Origin: Pseudomonas sp. ML2-2023-3
Lineage (GTDB): Bacteria > Pseudomonadota > Gammaproteobacteria > Pseudomonadales > Pseudomonadaceae
Direction of reading: 5' to 3'
Assembly (NCBI RefSeq): GCF_037055275.1
Contig: NZ_CP146343.1
Coordinates: 3,072,501 to 3,136,500 of the forward strand
Length of the DNA stretch: 64,000 bases
The translations under genes were made by a program, and so were the position numbers. The notes below the pieces were generated by a model. The model was given only the letters and a program-made list of their open reading frames with translations. It did no database searches and was not told where the DNA came from. Of the stretch, positions 36,431 through 46,182 are shown piece after piece (position 1 is the stretch's first letter; each line of letters begins with the position of its first letter).

Positions 36431-38728
36431 ATGTTTTTTCGCCTACTCGCCAGCGCCGTGACGCTGGTGGCGTGCAGTACAGCGTTGGCACAGGCCCCGT
36501 TGGTTAGTCCGGTCATTTCCTACACCAGGGATATTCAGCCGATCCTCACCGAAAAGTGCGTTGCCTGCCACGCGTGCAACGACGCAGCCTGCCAGTTGAA
36601 CCTGGGCAGCGCGGAGGGTGCGACCCGCGGTGCCAGCAAGGTGCCGGTCTATAAAGGAGATCGTGTCGATGCCGTTGCCCCGACGCGGATTTTCTTCGAT
36701 GCCGATGGCCCGCAGGAGTGGAGGCTTAAAGGGTTCTACCCGGTAGTCGATGCCCAGGGCGCGCAGGCGTCCTTGATGGCGCGCATGCTGGAGCTGGGCC
36801 ACAGCACCCCGTTGACCCCAAATGCCAAATTGCCCGAGGAAATTGTCCTGGGCATCAACCGCGAAAACGTCTGTCCGGCGCCGGGGGAGTTCGACGCTTA
36901 CGCCCAACGCCATCCAAAAGAAGGCATGCCGCTGGCCGTGACCGGATTGACCAACCAGCAATACCACACCGTACAAACCTGGCTGGCCCAGGGCGCGAAG
37001 GTTGACCAGCACGCAATCAAGCCGACTGCGGTCGAAGCGGCACAGATCAGCGAATGGGAAGAATTGCTCAACCGTCCAGGTTCAACCGAAGCCCTGGTGG
37101 CGCGCTGGTTGTACGAGCATTTGTTTCTGGCCCATACCTACTTCGACAACGGCGTGCCAGGGCACTTCTTCCAGTGGGTGCGTTCGCGCACCCCAAGCGG
37201 TCAGCCGGTTGACCTGATTGCTACCCGCCGCCCGAACGACGACCCCGGCACCACGTTTTACTATCGGTTGATACCCGTTCAGGGCGTGATCGTGCACAAA
37301 ACCCATATCATCTATCCGATGGGCGAGCACAAGCTGGCGCGGGTCAAAGAGCTGTTCTACAGCGGTGACTGGCATGCCACCAGCTTGCCGGGCTACGGGC
37401 CTCGAGGTCGGGCCAACCCGTTCGAAGTCTTTGAAGCGATTCCGGCGGTGGCGCGTTACCAGTTCATGCTCGACAACGCCGAGTATTTCGTACGCACCTT
37501 TATTCGTGGGCCGGTGTGCCGTGGGCAGATTGCGACTGACGTGATTCGCGACAACTTCTGGACCGTGTTCCAGGAGCCTGCCCATGACCGCTATGTCACC
37601 GACGCCGCCTATCGTGGCGAAGCGACGCCGTTGCTGGCAATGCCCGGCCAGATCGACGACGTTGGCAGTGTTATTTCGTTGTGGCACCGCTATCGCAACA
37701 AGCGCAATGACTATGAGAAGTTGCGCCAGCAAGCCTATGCCGACATGCCGCCACCGAGCTGGTCGACCCTGTGGGCAGGCAACGACAACGCCTTGTTGAC
37801 CGTTTTCCGTCACTTCGACAGCGCCAGTGTCAGCAAGGGCCTGATCGGCGAAATCCCGCAAACCCTGTGGCTGTTCGACTACCCGTTGCTGGAGCGCACC
37901 TACTACCAGTTGGCGGTCAACTTCGATGTGTTCGGCAACGTTTCCCATCAGGCCCAGACACGCTTGTACTTTGACTTGATCCGCAACGGCGCCGAGGTCA
38001 ACTTCCTGCGCTTGATGCCGGCCGACGCCCGTTCGGGCATCTTGAGCAGCTGGTATCAGAACAGCGGCAAGCTGAAGATGTGGATGGACTACCAGAAGAT
38101 CGACACCGGCACGCCGAGCGGCATGAAGCTCGATCCGGCCGACCCCAAGCGTGACTTTGCGCTCAAGCTGATTGAACGCGCCGGCACCCTGAATGCACGG
38201 CCCGACCCGATCAACCGTTGCGTCGGTGCTTACTGTTCACGCCCCGACATCCCGCAAGAGTTCAAATACGCCGAGCAGGCACTGAGCCGTCTGACCTCGC
38301 GCCCTGCGGCGGGGCTGTCGGTCATCAGTCAATTGCCAGAAGCCAGCATGCTGCGGATCGAGGGACGTGACGGCAAGCGCGAGATGTACAGCATGCTGCG
38401 CAATCGCGCGCACACCAACGTGGCCTTCATGCTGGGCGAGGAATACCGGCTGGAGCCTGGGCTGGACACCCTGGCCATCTACCCCGGGGTGCTCAGCAGC
38501 TACCCGAACTTCATGTTCAATATCCCGACGGGGCAGGTTGAGGCCTTTGTTGAAGCGATGGAGCAATGCAAGGATCAAGAGACCTTTGACACCATTGTCG
38601 AGCGCTGGGGGATTCGCCGTAGCCATCCACAGTTCTGGCAGTACTTTCACGATATTGGCCAGTACATCAGCGAAACCGACCCGGTAGAGGCCGGTGTGCT
38701 GGATATGAACCGCTACGAAAACCTGTAA
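36431..38728 (+). CDS. cti: Fatty acid cis/trans isomerase
   Basis: This 765-residue periplasmic enzyme converts cis to trans unsaturated fatty acids in membrane lipids, a rapid response of Pseudomonas to solvents and heat. The signal peptide is MFFRLLASAVTLVACSTALAQ (start ATG 36431), followed by the c-type heme site CVACH (Cys43, Cys46, His47). The family body continues to the end with no interruption. It is divergent from metH and followed by nfuA. Length and heme motif match the family well. Confidence 0.95.
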   Translation: MFFRLLASAVTLVACSTALAQAPLVSPVISYTRDIQPILTEKCVACHACNDAACQLNLGSAEGATRGASKVPVYKGDRVDAVAPTRIFFDADGPQEWRLKGFYPVVDAQGAQASLMARMLELGHSTPLTPNAKLPEEIVLGINRENVCPAPGEFDAYAQRHPKEGMPLAVTGLTNQQYHTVQTWLAQGAKVDQHAIKPTAVEAAQISEWEELLNRPGSTEALVARWLYEHLFLAHTYFDNGVPGHFFQWVRSRTPSGQPVDLIATRRPNDDPGTTFYYRLIPVQGVIVHKTHIIYPMGEHKLARVKELFYSGDWHATSLPGYGPRGRANPFEVFEAIPAVARYQFMLDNAEYFVRTFIRGPVCRGQIATDVIRDNFWTVFQEPAHDRYVTDAAYRGEATPLLAMPGQIDDVGSVISLWHRYRNKRNDYEKLRQQAYADMPPPSWSTLWAGNDNALLTVFRHFDSASVSKGLIGEIPQTLWLFDYPLLERTYYQLAVNFDVFGNVSHQAQTRLYFDLIRNGAEVNFLRLMPADARSGILSSWYQNSGKLKMWMDYQKIDTGTPSGMKLDPADPKRDFALKLIERAGTLNARPDPINRCVGAYCSRPDIPQEFKYAEQALSRLTSRPAAGLSVISQLPEASMLRIEGRDGKREMYSMLRNRAHTNVAFMLGEEYRLEPGLDTLAIYPGVLSSYPNFMFNIPTGQVEAFVEAMEQCKDQETFDTIVERWGIRRSHPQFWQYFHDIGQYISETDPVEAGVLDMNRYENL

Positions 38729-38839
38729 TCAGCCACTAGAATTTGATACATGGGGTGTGGCTTTCCTGACAAAAACACTAGGACTTTGTCAGGCGCGCCG
38801 ATTGGCGTAAACTGCGTCCCATGTCTGCGAGGAGATTCC

Positions 38840-39424
38840 ATGAGCGCCATAACGATTACCGACGCTGCCCACGATTACCTGGCTGATCTGCTGTCAAAGC
38901 AGAACACCCCGGGTATCGGCATCCGCGTCTTTATCACCCAACCCGGTACCCAGTACGCCGAAACCTGCATTGCTTACTGCAAGCCGGCTGAAGTCAAATC
39001 TGAAGATACCGCCATCGGCCTTAAAAGCTTCACGGCCTGGATCGATTCGTTCAGCGAACCCTTCCTTGACGATGCCGTGGTGGACTACGCCACCGATCGC
39101 ATGGGTGGTCAGCTGACCATCAAGGCGCCAAACGCCAAAGTGCCGATGGTCAATGCCGACAGCCCGATCAACGAGCGCATCAACTACTACCTGCAAACCG
39201 AGATCAATCCCGGTTTGGCCAGCCACGGCGGTCAGGTCAGCCTGATTGAAGTGGTTGAAGACGGTATCGCGGTGCTCAAGTTCGGTGGCGGTTGCCAGGG
39301 CTGCGGCCAGGCGGACGTGACGTTGCGTGAAGGCATCGAGCGCACCCTGCTTGAGCGTGTGCCGGAGCTCAAGGGCGTACGTGACGTGACCGACCACTCG
39401 CAGAAAGAAAACGCCTACTACTAA
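38840..39424 (+). CDS. nfuA: Fe-S biogenesis protein NfuA
   Basis: A 194-residue protein with an N-terminal degenerate A-type domain and a C-terminal Nfu domain. The cluster-binding CQGC motif is at Cys152-Cys155 in [11 protein letters not shown]. It delivers [4Fe-4S] clusters to client enzymes under stress or iron limitation. ATG 38840 has GAGGAG ahead and gives the standard N-terminus [10 protein letters not shown]; the longer frame from 38750 is rejected. A strong terminator follows. Cytoplasmic. Confidence 0.96.
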   Translation: MSAITITDAAHDYLADLLSKQNTPGIGIRVFITQPGTQYAETCIAYCKPAEVKSEDTAIGLKSFTAWIDSFSEPFLDDAVVDYATDRMGGQLTIKAPNAKVPMVNADSPINERINYYLQTEINPGLASHGGQVSLIEVVEDGIAVLKFGGGCQGCGQADVTLREGIERTLLERVPELKGVRDVTDHSQKENAYY

Positions 39425-39449
39425 CAGGGCGTTCGCTGCGAAGCTGAAG

Positions 39450-39481
39450 AAAAAACGGTGCCCCGTGAGCACCGTTTTTTT
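39450..39481 (+). terminator. Rho-independent terminator after nfuA
   Basis: AAAAAACGGTG and CACCGTTTTTT form a stem around a short loop, ending in a run of seven T. It lies about 25 bases after the nfuA stop. Confidence 0.92.
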
Positions 39482-39554
39482 ATGGCTGCGCGATTCGGAT
39501 TGTGCGGGCGCAGCAGAACCTAATGGGATCTACCTGACAGGCCACGCCGTCCGT

Positions 39555-39577
39555 ATCGCGAGCAAGCCCGCTCCCAC
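39555..39577. repeat. Single REP arm, TGTGGGAGC family
   Basis: ATCGCGAGCAAGCCCGCTCC followed by CACAGG is one arm of the REP pair seen complete at 49247-49333. No second arm is present before cobM ends at 39591. Confidence 0.75.
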
Positions 39578-39590
39578 AGGGGGAGAGCGT

Positions 39591-40337
39591 TCAAGGCCGA
39601 TACAGATGCGCATGCCCCGCACGGTACAGCGACGAGTCCCCAAAACTGTCACTGGCCAGCACCCGGCCCACCAGGATCAGCGCCGTACGCCTGAATCCCT
39701 TGGCCTGGACCTTGATCGCGATGTCTGCAAGCGTCCCTTGCACCCAGTCCTGGTCAGGCCAGCTGGCGCGATGAATCACGGCAATCGGGCAATCACTGCC
39801 GTAGTGCGGGATCAGTTCGGCAACGATGTTTTCAAGGTTCTTGACCCCCAGATGAATGGCCATGGTCGCCTTGTGCTGCGCCAGGCTGGCCAGTTCTTCT
39901 CCGGCTGGCATAACGGTTTTTTCGGCGTAACGGGTCAGAATCACGGTTTGCGAAATATCGGGCAACGTCAGTTCGGCCCCCAGAATGGCCGCACAGGCCG
40001 CGGTGGCAGTCACTCCCGGAATGATCTCAAAGGCAATGCCCAGCTCACGCAAGCAGCGGATCTGTTCGCCAATGGCCCCGTACAAGCTGGGGTCGCCGGA
40101 ATGTACGCGGGCCACGTCCTGGCCTTTGGCGTCGGCGGCCTTGATCAGGGTGATGATCTGCTCAAGGTGCAGTTGCGCACTGTTGATCACCTGCTCAGCC
40201 TGATGGCCTTGCAGCACGGCCTCGGGGACCAGCGAACCCGCGTAAATGATCACCGGGCAACTGCGAATCAGGCGCTGGCCCTTGACGGTAATCAGCTCAG
40301 GATCGCCGGGTCCGGCGCCGATGAAATAAACAGTCAT
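39591..40337 (-). CDS. cobM: Precorrin-4 C11-methyltransferase
   Basis: The 248-residue SAM-dependent tetrapyrrole methylase starts with MTVYFIGAGPGDPELITVKG, the standard family opening, at ATG 40337; a longer frame to 40436 is rejected. The second signature GDPSLYGAIGEQ and the SAM loop GVTATAACAA are present. It methylates precorrin-4 at C11 in the aerobic (late cobalt insertion) cobalamin pathway. It is the last gene of the cbtB-cbtA-cobE-cobM operon, about 64 bases after cobE. Confidence 0.95.
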   Translation of the reverse strand: MTVYFIGAGPGDPELITVKGQRLIRSCPVIIYAGSLVPEAVLQGHQAEQVINSAQLHLEQIITLIKAADAKGQDVARVHSGDPSLYGAIGEQIRCLRELGIAFEIIPGVTATAACAAILGAELTLPDISQTVILTRYAEKTVMPAGEELASLAQHKATMAIHLGVKNLENIVAELIPHYGSDCPIAVIHRASWPDQDWVQGTLADIAIKVQAKGFRRTALILVGRVLASDSFGDSSLYRAGHAHLYRP

Positions 40338-40401
40338 GGCAGTCTCTTGAAGGGGTTGAGATAGAGCTGTTCTTGAACAACGCTCATAGTGAGGCGGGGG
40401 A

Positions 40402-40827
40402 TTATCGCGGGTTTTGCTCGAAACAGGCCAACGCAAAGGTGGCGCCGGGTGATTTTTGTCGCGTAATCAGCAAGGTAGCGGGTGCGCCGGCGAACCGCTC
40501 GGCCAGGGCCAGCGCAGCACTTTCGGCAATCCCGAAACACCCGGTTTTCTCGAACACAAGGTTCGACCGGTGACTCAGCTGAGGGGCGTACGGGGCAAGC
40601 TGTTGCGCACTGAAGACCTCAAGCTCCAGTTCCAGTCGAGCTGCCAGTTGCAGCAGTCCGGGTTCCTGGCGCTTGAGATCGACACTGGCCAGGGCACGGA
40701 CCGCATTCAGCGGGATCCCGGCCCGGGCCAGAGAGCGTTCGATCAGACTCAACAGCTCTGCCGCGGTGCAATCCTGGCGACAGCCCAGGCCAATCACCAG
40801 GATTGGCGCTGTGCCGGTTGCCGTCAT
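40402..40827 (-). CDS. cobE: Cobalamin biosynthesis protein CobE
   Basis: A 141-residue CobE/GbiG C-terminal domain protein. The opening IGLGCRQDCTAAEL and the middle EKTGCFGIAESAAL are family hallmarks. CobE is required for cobalamin synthesis in Pseudomonas denitrificans, where it is linked to the ring-contraction steps; its exact chemistry is unsettled. The start overlaps the cbtA stop by 4 bases. Confidence 0.92.
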   Translation of the reverse strand: MTATGTAPILVIGLGCRQDCTAAELLSLIERSLARAGIPLNAVRALASVDLKRQEPGLLQLAARLELELEVFSAQQLAPYAPQLSHRSNLVFEKTGCFGIAESAALALAERFAGAPATLLITRQKSPGATFALACFEQNPR

Positions 40828-41525
40828 GCCGAGTACTGGCCTTCAGACTTGCGGCGAAACAGCCAGGCGCTGATCACGCCCAGGGCCAGCCAAAAGGCGA
40901 AGTTGGTCAGTTGCGAAGCAATCTTGAACTGCGACTCCAGCTCGGCCGGGGCCAGGCTTGAATGCACCAGTGGCTGGGGTGCGCCAAAAATATGCGGAAC
41001 CACCAGAATCGCCACGCCCAGCACTTTCAGCGCCCAGTGCTTGCCAAATACCATCAGTGCGATGGCCACTGCGGTCGAAGCTGCGGTGCTGACCCACCAG
41101 ATTTGACGCTGCAGCAAATCTGCCGCTGCAGTGCCCGGCAACTCGGGTGGCAGGCCCAGGGTCGGCGCCAGGCAGAACACCGCATAACCGGCAAGGCCCC
41201 AGAGCAGGCCCTGGGAAGTGCGCGTCGGGGCACGCAAGGTGTAAAGGCCGGCCAGCATCAAGGCAAAACCCACAGCAACCACCAGATTGCCGCCCGTGGT
41301 AGACAGCACGCGCTGCCAGCCATCTTCCGGCTCCCAGGCCTCGGCGTCGTGCTCGTGGGCTGGCATGGCCATGTCGGCATGCTCGTGCACTTCAGTGGCA
41401 GCAGGTTTTTCGTAGGTTTCGGCCTGCAAAATGAGTGGCGACACCCACAGGCTTTGCAGCAGGGTCAGCAGCAGGGCGGCCAGCAAGCCGGTGAAGCCTG
41501 CGGTTTGGGCGATACGCTTAATCAT
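40824..41525 (-). CDS. cbtA: CbtA family cobalt-transporter subunit
   Basis: A 233-residue inner-membrane protein with about five or six hydrophobic segments (for example FTGLLAALLLTLLQSLWV and LVVAVGFALMLAGLYTL) and a histidine-rich loop EVHEHADMAMPAHEHD that could bind cobalt. CbtA works with the small CbtB under B12-riboswitch control to import cobalt for corrin synthesis. The start at ATG 41525 is 11 bases after cbtB; the alternative 21 bases upstream overlaps cbtB. Confidence 0.92.
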   Translation of the reverse strand: MIKRIAQTAGFTGLLAALLLTLLQSLWVSPLILQAETYEKPAATEVHEHADMAMPAHEHDAEAWEPEDGWQRVLSTTGGNLVVAVGFALMLAGLYTLRAPTRTSQGLLWGLAGYAVFCLAPTLGLPPELPGTAAADLLQRQIWWVSTAASTAVAIALMVFGKHWALKVLGVAILVVPHIFGAPQPLVHSSLAPAELESQFKIASQLTNFAFWLALGVISAWLFRRKSEGQYSA

Positions 41526-41536
41526 GGCAGGCAGTC

Positions 41537-41725
41537 TCAATGGCACGGGAAGGCGGAGCTGTGACGGGTGTCATGGGCCGCATTGTGAACCGCATCGATA
41601 TGGGAGAACCCGGCGAAGTAAACGAGAAAAGCCCCCAGTACCGCAGCACCGACAGCCGCCACAATGCGTTGGCTTTGGGTGGCAGTGGTCGCGGCGGAAT
41701 GGGTACGGCTGGTGCTGATAGACAT
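41537..41725 (-). CDS. cbtB: CbtB small cobalt-transporter subunit
   Basis: A 62-residue single-helix membrane protein (IVAAVGAAVLGAFLVYFAGF) with the histidine-rich C-terminus HNAAHDTRHSSAFPCH expected of CbtB, probably a metal-binding tail. It is the first gene behind the cobalamin riboswitch. ATG 41725 is preferred to a start 33 bases upstream. Confidence 0.9.
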   Translation of the reverse strand: MSISTSRTHSAATTATQSQRIVAAVGAAVLGAFLVYFAGFSHIDAVHNAAHDTRHSSAFPCH

Positions 41726-41760
41726 GGCGCTTGCCTCAGGTCGGACGACGGGCAGCAAAG

Positions 41761-41796
41761 CGCAAGAAAACCCCGCGAACGAAGCCCGCAGGGTTT
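41761..41796 (-). terminator. Terminator-like stem in the riboswitch expression platform
   Basis: On the minus strand CCCTGCG and CGCGGGG pair around GGCTTCGTT and are followed by TTTTCTT. An upstream ACCCGCG could compete for the CGCGGG arm, which would act as an antiterminator. This arrangement is inferred from the sequence. Confidence 0.55.
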
Positions 41797-41831
41797 AACA
41801 GCGCCCGCCCACCGCGGGTTTGTTATTGAAA

Positions 41832-42025
41832 AATAACCAGGCCGGTCTCCGGGCTTGCGAGGGGCTCAAGGGTTGAGCCTGCAAACATCTCCTTCCCATG
41901 CACTCGGCACAGTGGATTTGATGTTTCTCTCGCTTACCGTTGCGGGGGCAGCGCCGGACTTGCCAGGACTAACGCCTGACGCACCGGTTTCCCGTTTCAC
42001 CCTGTGAAGGGCACCTGATACAAGA
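41832..42025 (-). ncRNA. Cobalamin (adenosylcobalamin) riboswitch
   Basis: Read on the minus strand, the element has the family core in order: GGTGC near the 5' end, GGGAAACCGGTG, the B12 box GCTGCCCCCGCAACGGTAAG, and the closing GCCCGGAGACCGGCCTG. It lies about 107 bases before cbtB. Binding of adenosylcobalamin would lower expression of cbtB-cbtA-cobE-cobM. Confidence 0.95.
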
Positions 42026-42073
42026 TGTGTAGGAAACCACAGCCCAGGAGAGTCGTCAATTTAAAGGGGGGGG

Positions 42074-42165
42074 TGTAGTCGCTGCCGCAGGCTGCGATAA
42101 GGGCCGCAGGACCTTCAAAAAGCGGGGCCGCTACGCAGCCCTCGCAGCCTGCGGCAGCGACTACA
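42074..42165. repeat. REPIN, TAGTCGCTGCCG family
   Basis: TGTAGTCGCTGCCGCAGGCT and its complement face each other across about 45 bases, between the riboswitch and the end of the receiver gene. Same family as 5392-5484. Confidence 0.85.
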
Positions 42166-42167
42166 CG

Positions 42168-42530
42168 TCAGGCGGTCAGCAGGCTTTTGACTTTGTCGCG
42201 CAACTGATCAATGGAGAAAGGTTTGCCAATCACCGCCATGCCTTCTGCGACCTCAAGGGTTTCGGCATAGCCGCTGGCAAACAGGATGGGCATTTTCTCG
42301 CGCATTTGGCGGGCCTTGGCTGCCAGCTCCCGGCCGTCCATGCCCGGCAACCCGACGTCGGTCATCAGCAGGTCAATGGGCTGGGCCGCATTCTCCAGCA
42401 GTTCCATGGCCTGCTCGCTGCCGTCTGCTTCAAGCACGCTGAAGTCCAGTTCTTGGAGCACGTCTACGATCAGCATCCGAACAATGGCGTCGTCTTCGAC
42501 CACCAGGATGGTGGAGGGTGTAGCGGACAT
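42168..42530 (-). CDS. Single-domain response regulator
   Basis: A 120-residue CheY-like receiver: acidic pair in VVEDDAIVR, phosphoacceptor aspartate in LLMTDVGLPGMDG, and the switch lysine in VIGKPFSIDQL. There is no output domain. It starts at ATG 42530, 176 bases from the divergent hybrid kinase, and probably receives or drains phosphate in that pathway. The longer frame to 42815 is rejected because it would cross the neighbour's start. Confidence 0.93.
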   Translation of the reverse strand: MSATPSTILVVEDDAIVRMLIVDVLQELDFSVLEADGSEQAMELLENAAQPIDLLMTDVGLPGMDGRELAAKARQMREKMPILFASGYAETLEVAEGMAVIGKPFSIDQLRDKVKSLLTA

Positions 42531-42705
42531 AATCATGATCTCGATAAAAAATGTAAGCGTGGGTCTCGCTGCAGCAAGGATAGCCTTGCCCAGCATTTGA
42601 ATGTGCCTCTTTGTACGAAAATGTTCATTGTTGGGTAAGAAAATAGAACTATTGCTCGGTAATCCGGCAAACTCCAGTTTTTTAAGACTGCCCACAGGCC
42701 TGAAA

Positions 42706-45700
42706 ATGAACTCACCTGTATCAATTGATGAGCGAAGCTTTCGCAAGCTTCTGAGTCGCAACGTTGGCTTGCCCCTGGCTGTCGGCGTGCTCAGTGCCGC
42801 GTTATTCGTGATCATGGTCAGCTATTTGTTATCAGTGATCAGGTGGGTGGAGCACAGCGACCGGGTTATCAGTAATACCAACGACGCCGTGCGGCTGACG
42901 GTGGATCTTGAAAGCGGCATGCGCGGGTTCCTGATTACCGGCGATGAGCATTTTCTGGACCCCTATGCCGTCGCCAAGCCGCAAATTGCGCTCCAGTTGA
43001 AGGGGTTGCAGGAGCTGGTCAGCGACAACCCGCAGCAGGTCGACCGGCTGAAACGCCTTGAGGCGCTGCAAAATGAGTGGAATGCCTACGCCCAGTCGAT
43101 GGTCGATCTGCGCCGTCAGGACGGTGATTACCGTGCGGCCATACAGGCGGGGCGGGGCAAGCGCCTGGCGGACGAAATTCGCAAAGAATATCAAGACTTC
43201 ATTCAGATGGAGCAGCAGCTGCGAGTGGCTCGCAGCGAAGAGGTCAGTCGTACAACGATCATCAGTATTGGCCTGTACCTGATTTTCGTACTGGGTTTGA
43301 GCGGCTTTTTGGCCTATATCGGTCGTCGCGATTTACTTGAACTTTCAAAGAGTTACAACAATGCCTTCGAGTCGCAGATCAAGACTGCTCAGCGTCTGGA
43401 ACAACAGGCCTGGTTGCGCAACGGCCAGACCGAGCTGGCTGAACAGGTGCTGGGGCGCCTGACGCTCAACATGTTGGGCCACAACATCCTGCAGTTCTGT
43501 GCCCAGTACCTGGGATCCGTGGTGGCGGCCGTCTATGTGCGTGAAGATCACGGCGATCTCAAGCGTGTGGCCAGTTATGGGTTTTCCCGCGAGCAAGAGG
43601 CGCAGGGCCAACTGATTCGCAACGGCGAAGGGATTATCGGGCAGGCAGTCAAGCAGGATAAGTTGATTCGACTGGACAACGTACCCGCCGACTATTTCTC
43701 CAAAGTCAGCTCCGGGCTGGGCGAAGGCAGCCCGCGCAGTGTGCTGGTGGTGCCCACCAGTGATGATGATCGCGTCAACGGGGTCATTGAGCTGGGCTTC
43801 CTCAGGCCCCTGAGCGAGCGGGACGTAGAGCTGTTCGAATTGATCGCCGACAACATCGGCATGTCGATTGAAGCGGCGCGCTATCGCCAGCGCCTGCAAG
43901 AGGTGCTGGCCGAAACCCAGCAGCTCAATGAGCAACTGCAGGTGCAGCAGGAGGAACTCAAGACCGCCAACGAGGAACTCGAAGAGCAGTCGCGCATTCT
44001 CAAAGAGTCCCAGACCAGCCTCGAAACCCAGCAGGCCGAGCTGGAGCAGACCAACGAAGAGTTGGCCGGCCAGCGGGATGCAATGGACCGCAAGAACACC
44101 GAACTCAACCAGGCCCAGGTGCAACTTGAAGAACGGGCTGAAGAGCTGCAACGCTCCAGCAAGTACAAGTCCGAATTCCTGGCCAACATGTCCCACGAGC
44201 TGCGCACGCCGCTGAACAGCTCCTTGATCCTGGCCAAGTTGCTGTCCGAAAACCCGCAGCAGAACCTCAGCGCAGAACAGGTCAAGTTTGCCGAGTCTAT
44301 TTACTCGGCGGGCAATGACCTGCTTAACCTGATCAACGACATCCTGGACATTTCCAAGGTAGAAGCCGGCAAGCTCGAAGTGCGCCCCGAGCACACCAGC
44401 GTGGCACGGGTGGTCGAAGGGTTGCGCAACATGTTCCAGCCGCTGGCGGGCGACAAGTCCCTGGGCTTTGAGGTCCAGTTGCAGCCCGGCACGCCGCCCA
44501 TGATCTACACCGACAGCCAGCGTCTGGAGCAGATCCTCAAGAATTTGCTGTCCAACGCGGTCAAGTTCACGGAGCAAGGCCAGGTCAGCCTGACGGTATC
44601 CTGTCAGCCGGGCGAAGGGATTGCCTTTACCGTGAGCGATTCCGGGATCGGCATTTCCGAGGAGCAACAAGACTCCATCTTCGAAGCTTTCCGTCAGGCC
44701 GACGGCACCACCAACCGCCGCTATGGCGGCACAGGGCTGGGCCTGTCGATCTCCCGTGATCTGGCGACATTGCTGGGCGGTTCGATCGATGTCAGCAGCG
44801 AGCCGGGCAAGGGCAGTATCTTTACCCTGATCCTGCCGCAGCAGTATGTGGAGCACGGCGAAGAACCCGTGCAACTGCCTGTTGGCCCCGCGCCACGGGT
44901 TGCAGTGCGGGTACCTGAGCCCCGGCCGCTGCTTGCCGTTGAGTCTGCGGCGGTGATTGAGCGCTTCATGGATGACCGCGAGCAGGCGCCATTTACCACG
45001 CGCTGTATTTTGGTGATTGAAGATGAGCCAAACTTTGCGCAGATCCTCTTCGATCTTGCACATGAATTGGGCTATCGCTGCCTGGTTGCCCATGGTGCGG
45101 ACGAAGGTTTCAGCCTCGCGGTGCAGTTCATTCCCGATGCAATCCTGCTGGACATCCGCTTGCCGGACCATCCGGGGCTCACGGTGTTGCAGCGCCTGAA
45201 GGCTATGGCGTCGACGCGGCATATACCGGTTCACGTGATTTCCGCTGAAGACCGGGTTGAGGCCGCGATGCACATGGGGGCGGTGGGGTACGCCTTGAAG
45301 CCGACGACCCGTGAAGAGCTGAGAAATGTGTTCGCTCGCCTGGAGGCCAAGCTGACGCAGAAGGTCAAGCGGGTGCTGCTGGTCGAGGATGATGACTTGC
45401 AGCGCGACAGCATTGCCCGCCTGATCGGCGACGATGACATCGAGATCACCGCGGTCGGCTATGCCCAGGAGGCGCTCGACCTGCTGCGCACCACTGTTTA
45501 CGACTGCATGATCATCGACCTCAAGTTGCCCGACATGCTGGGCAACGACCTGCTCAAGCGCATGTCGACCGAAGATATCTGCTCGTTCCCGCCGGTGATC
45601 GTCTACACCGGGCGCAATCTGACCCGGGATGAAGAAGCCGAGCTGCGCAAGTATTCGCGCTCCATCATCATCAAGGGCGCCCGCTCACCCGAGCGGTTGC

Positions 45701-46182
45701 TCGATGAAGTGACATTATTTCTGCACAAAGTCGAATCTCAGTTGTCCCATGATCGGCAAACGATGCTCAAGACCGCTCGCAGCCGCGACAAGGTGTTCGA
45801 GGGCCGCAAGATTTTGCTGGTGGATGACGATGTACGAAACATCTTTGCCCTGACCAGTGCGCTGGAGCAGAAGGGCGCGATTGTGGTCATCGGTCGCAAT
45901 GGACGCGAAGCCATCGAGCGCCTGGACGAAGTGGAAGATATCGACCTGGTGTTGATGGACGTGATGATGCCCGAGATGGATGGCTACGAAGCGACCGTCG
46001 AAATCCGCAAAAACCCGCGCTGGCGCAAGCTGCCGATCATTGCGGTCACGGCCAAGGCAATGAAGGACGATCAGGAGCGCTGCCTGCAGGCAGGTTCCAA
46101 TGACTACCTGGCCAAACCGATTGATCTGGATCGACTGTTTTCGTTGATCCGGGTCTGGCTACCGAAAATGGAACGACTCTAA
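42706..46182 (+). CDS. CHASE3-GAF hybrid histidine kinase with three receiver domains
   Basis: A 1158-residue membrane sensor kinase starting at ATG 42706. In order: transmembrane helix near 25-48, CHASE3-type periplasmic helix bundle (LESGMRGFLITGDEHFL), second helix near 185-207, GAF domain, long coiled coil, then HisKA with His497 in MSHELRTPLN and HATPase with the G box FTVSDSGIGIS. Three receivers follow, with probable phosphoacceptors Asp816, Asp938 and Asp1085. This is an unusual multi-step relay. It is immediately followed by CheR and CheB genes, suggesting adaptation-like modification of the sensor or a partner. No output domain lies within the protein. The signal sensed is unknown. 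Confidence 0.93.
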   Translation: MNSPVSIDERSFRKLLSRNVGLPLAVGVLSAALFVIMVSYLLSVIRWVEHSDRVISNTNDAVRLTVDLESGMRGFLITGDEHFLDPYAVAKPQIALQLKGLQELVSDNPQQVDRLKRLEALQNEWNAYAQSMVDLRRQDGDYRAAIQAGRGKRLADEIRKEYQDFIQMEQQLRVARSEEVSRTTIISIGLYLIFVLGLSGFLAYIGRRDLLELSKSYNNAFESQIKTAQRLEQQAWLRNGQTELAEQVLGRLTLNMLGHNILQFCAQYLGSVVAAVYVREDHGDLKRVASYGFSREQEAQGQLIRNGEGIIGQAVKQDKLIRLDNVPADYFSKVSSGLGEGSPRSVLVVPTSDDDRVNGVIELGFLRPLSERDVELFELIADNIGMSIEAARYRQRLQEVLAETQQLNEQLQVQQEELKTANEELEEQSRILKESQTSLETQQAELEQTNEELAGQRDAMDRKNTELNQAQVQLEERAEELQRSSKYKSEFLANMSHELRTPLNSSLILAKLLSENPQQNLSAEQVKFAESIYSAGNDLLNLINDILDISKVEAGKLEVRPEHTSVARVVEGLRNMFQPLAGDKSLGFEVQLQPGTPPMIYTDSQRLEQILKNLLSNAVKFTEQGQVSLTVSCQPGEGIAFTVSDSGIGISEEQQDSIFEAFRQADGTTNRRYGGTGLGLSISRDLATLLGGSIDVSSEPGKGSIFTLILPQQYVEHGEEPVQLPVGPAPRVAVRVPEPRPLLAVESAAVIERFMDDREQAPFTTRCILVIEDEPNFAQILFDLAHELGYRCLVAHGADEGFSLAVQFIPDAILLDIRLPDHPGLTVLQRLKAMASTRHIPVHVISAEDRVEAAMHMGAVGYALKPTTREELRNVFARLEAKLTQKVKRVLLVEDDDLQRDSIARLIGDDDIEITAVGYAQEALDLLRTTVYDCMIIDLKLPDMLGNDLLKRMSTEDICSFPPVIVYTGRNLTRDEEAELRKYSRSIIIKGARSPERLLDEVTLFLHKVESQLSHDRQTMLKTARSRDKVFEGRKILLVDDDVRNIFALTSALEQKGAIVVIGRNGREAIERLDEVEDIDLVLMDVMMPEMDGYEATVEIRKNPRWRKLPIIAVTAKAMKDDQERCLQAGSNDYLAKPIDLDRLFSLIRVWLPKMERL

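Noticed and set aside
43345..45273. 642-residue minus-strand frame opposite the hybrid kinase
   Set aside because: Antisense to GAF, HisKA and HATPase domains with intact motifs; leucine-rich shadow of the coiled coil.
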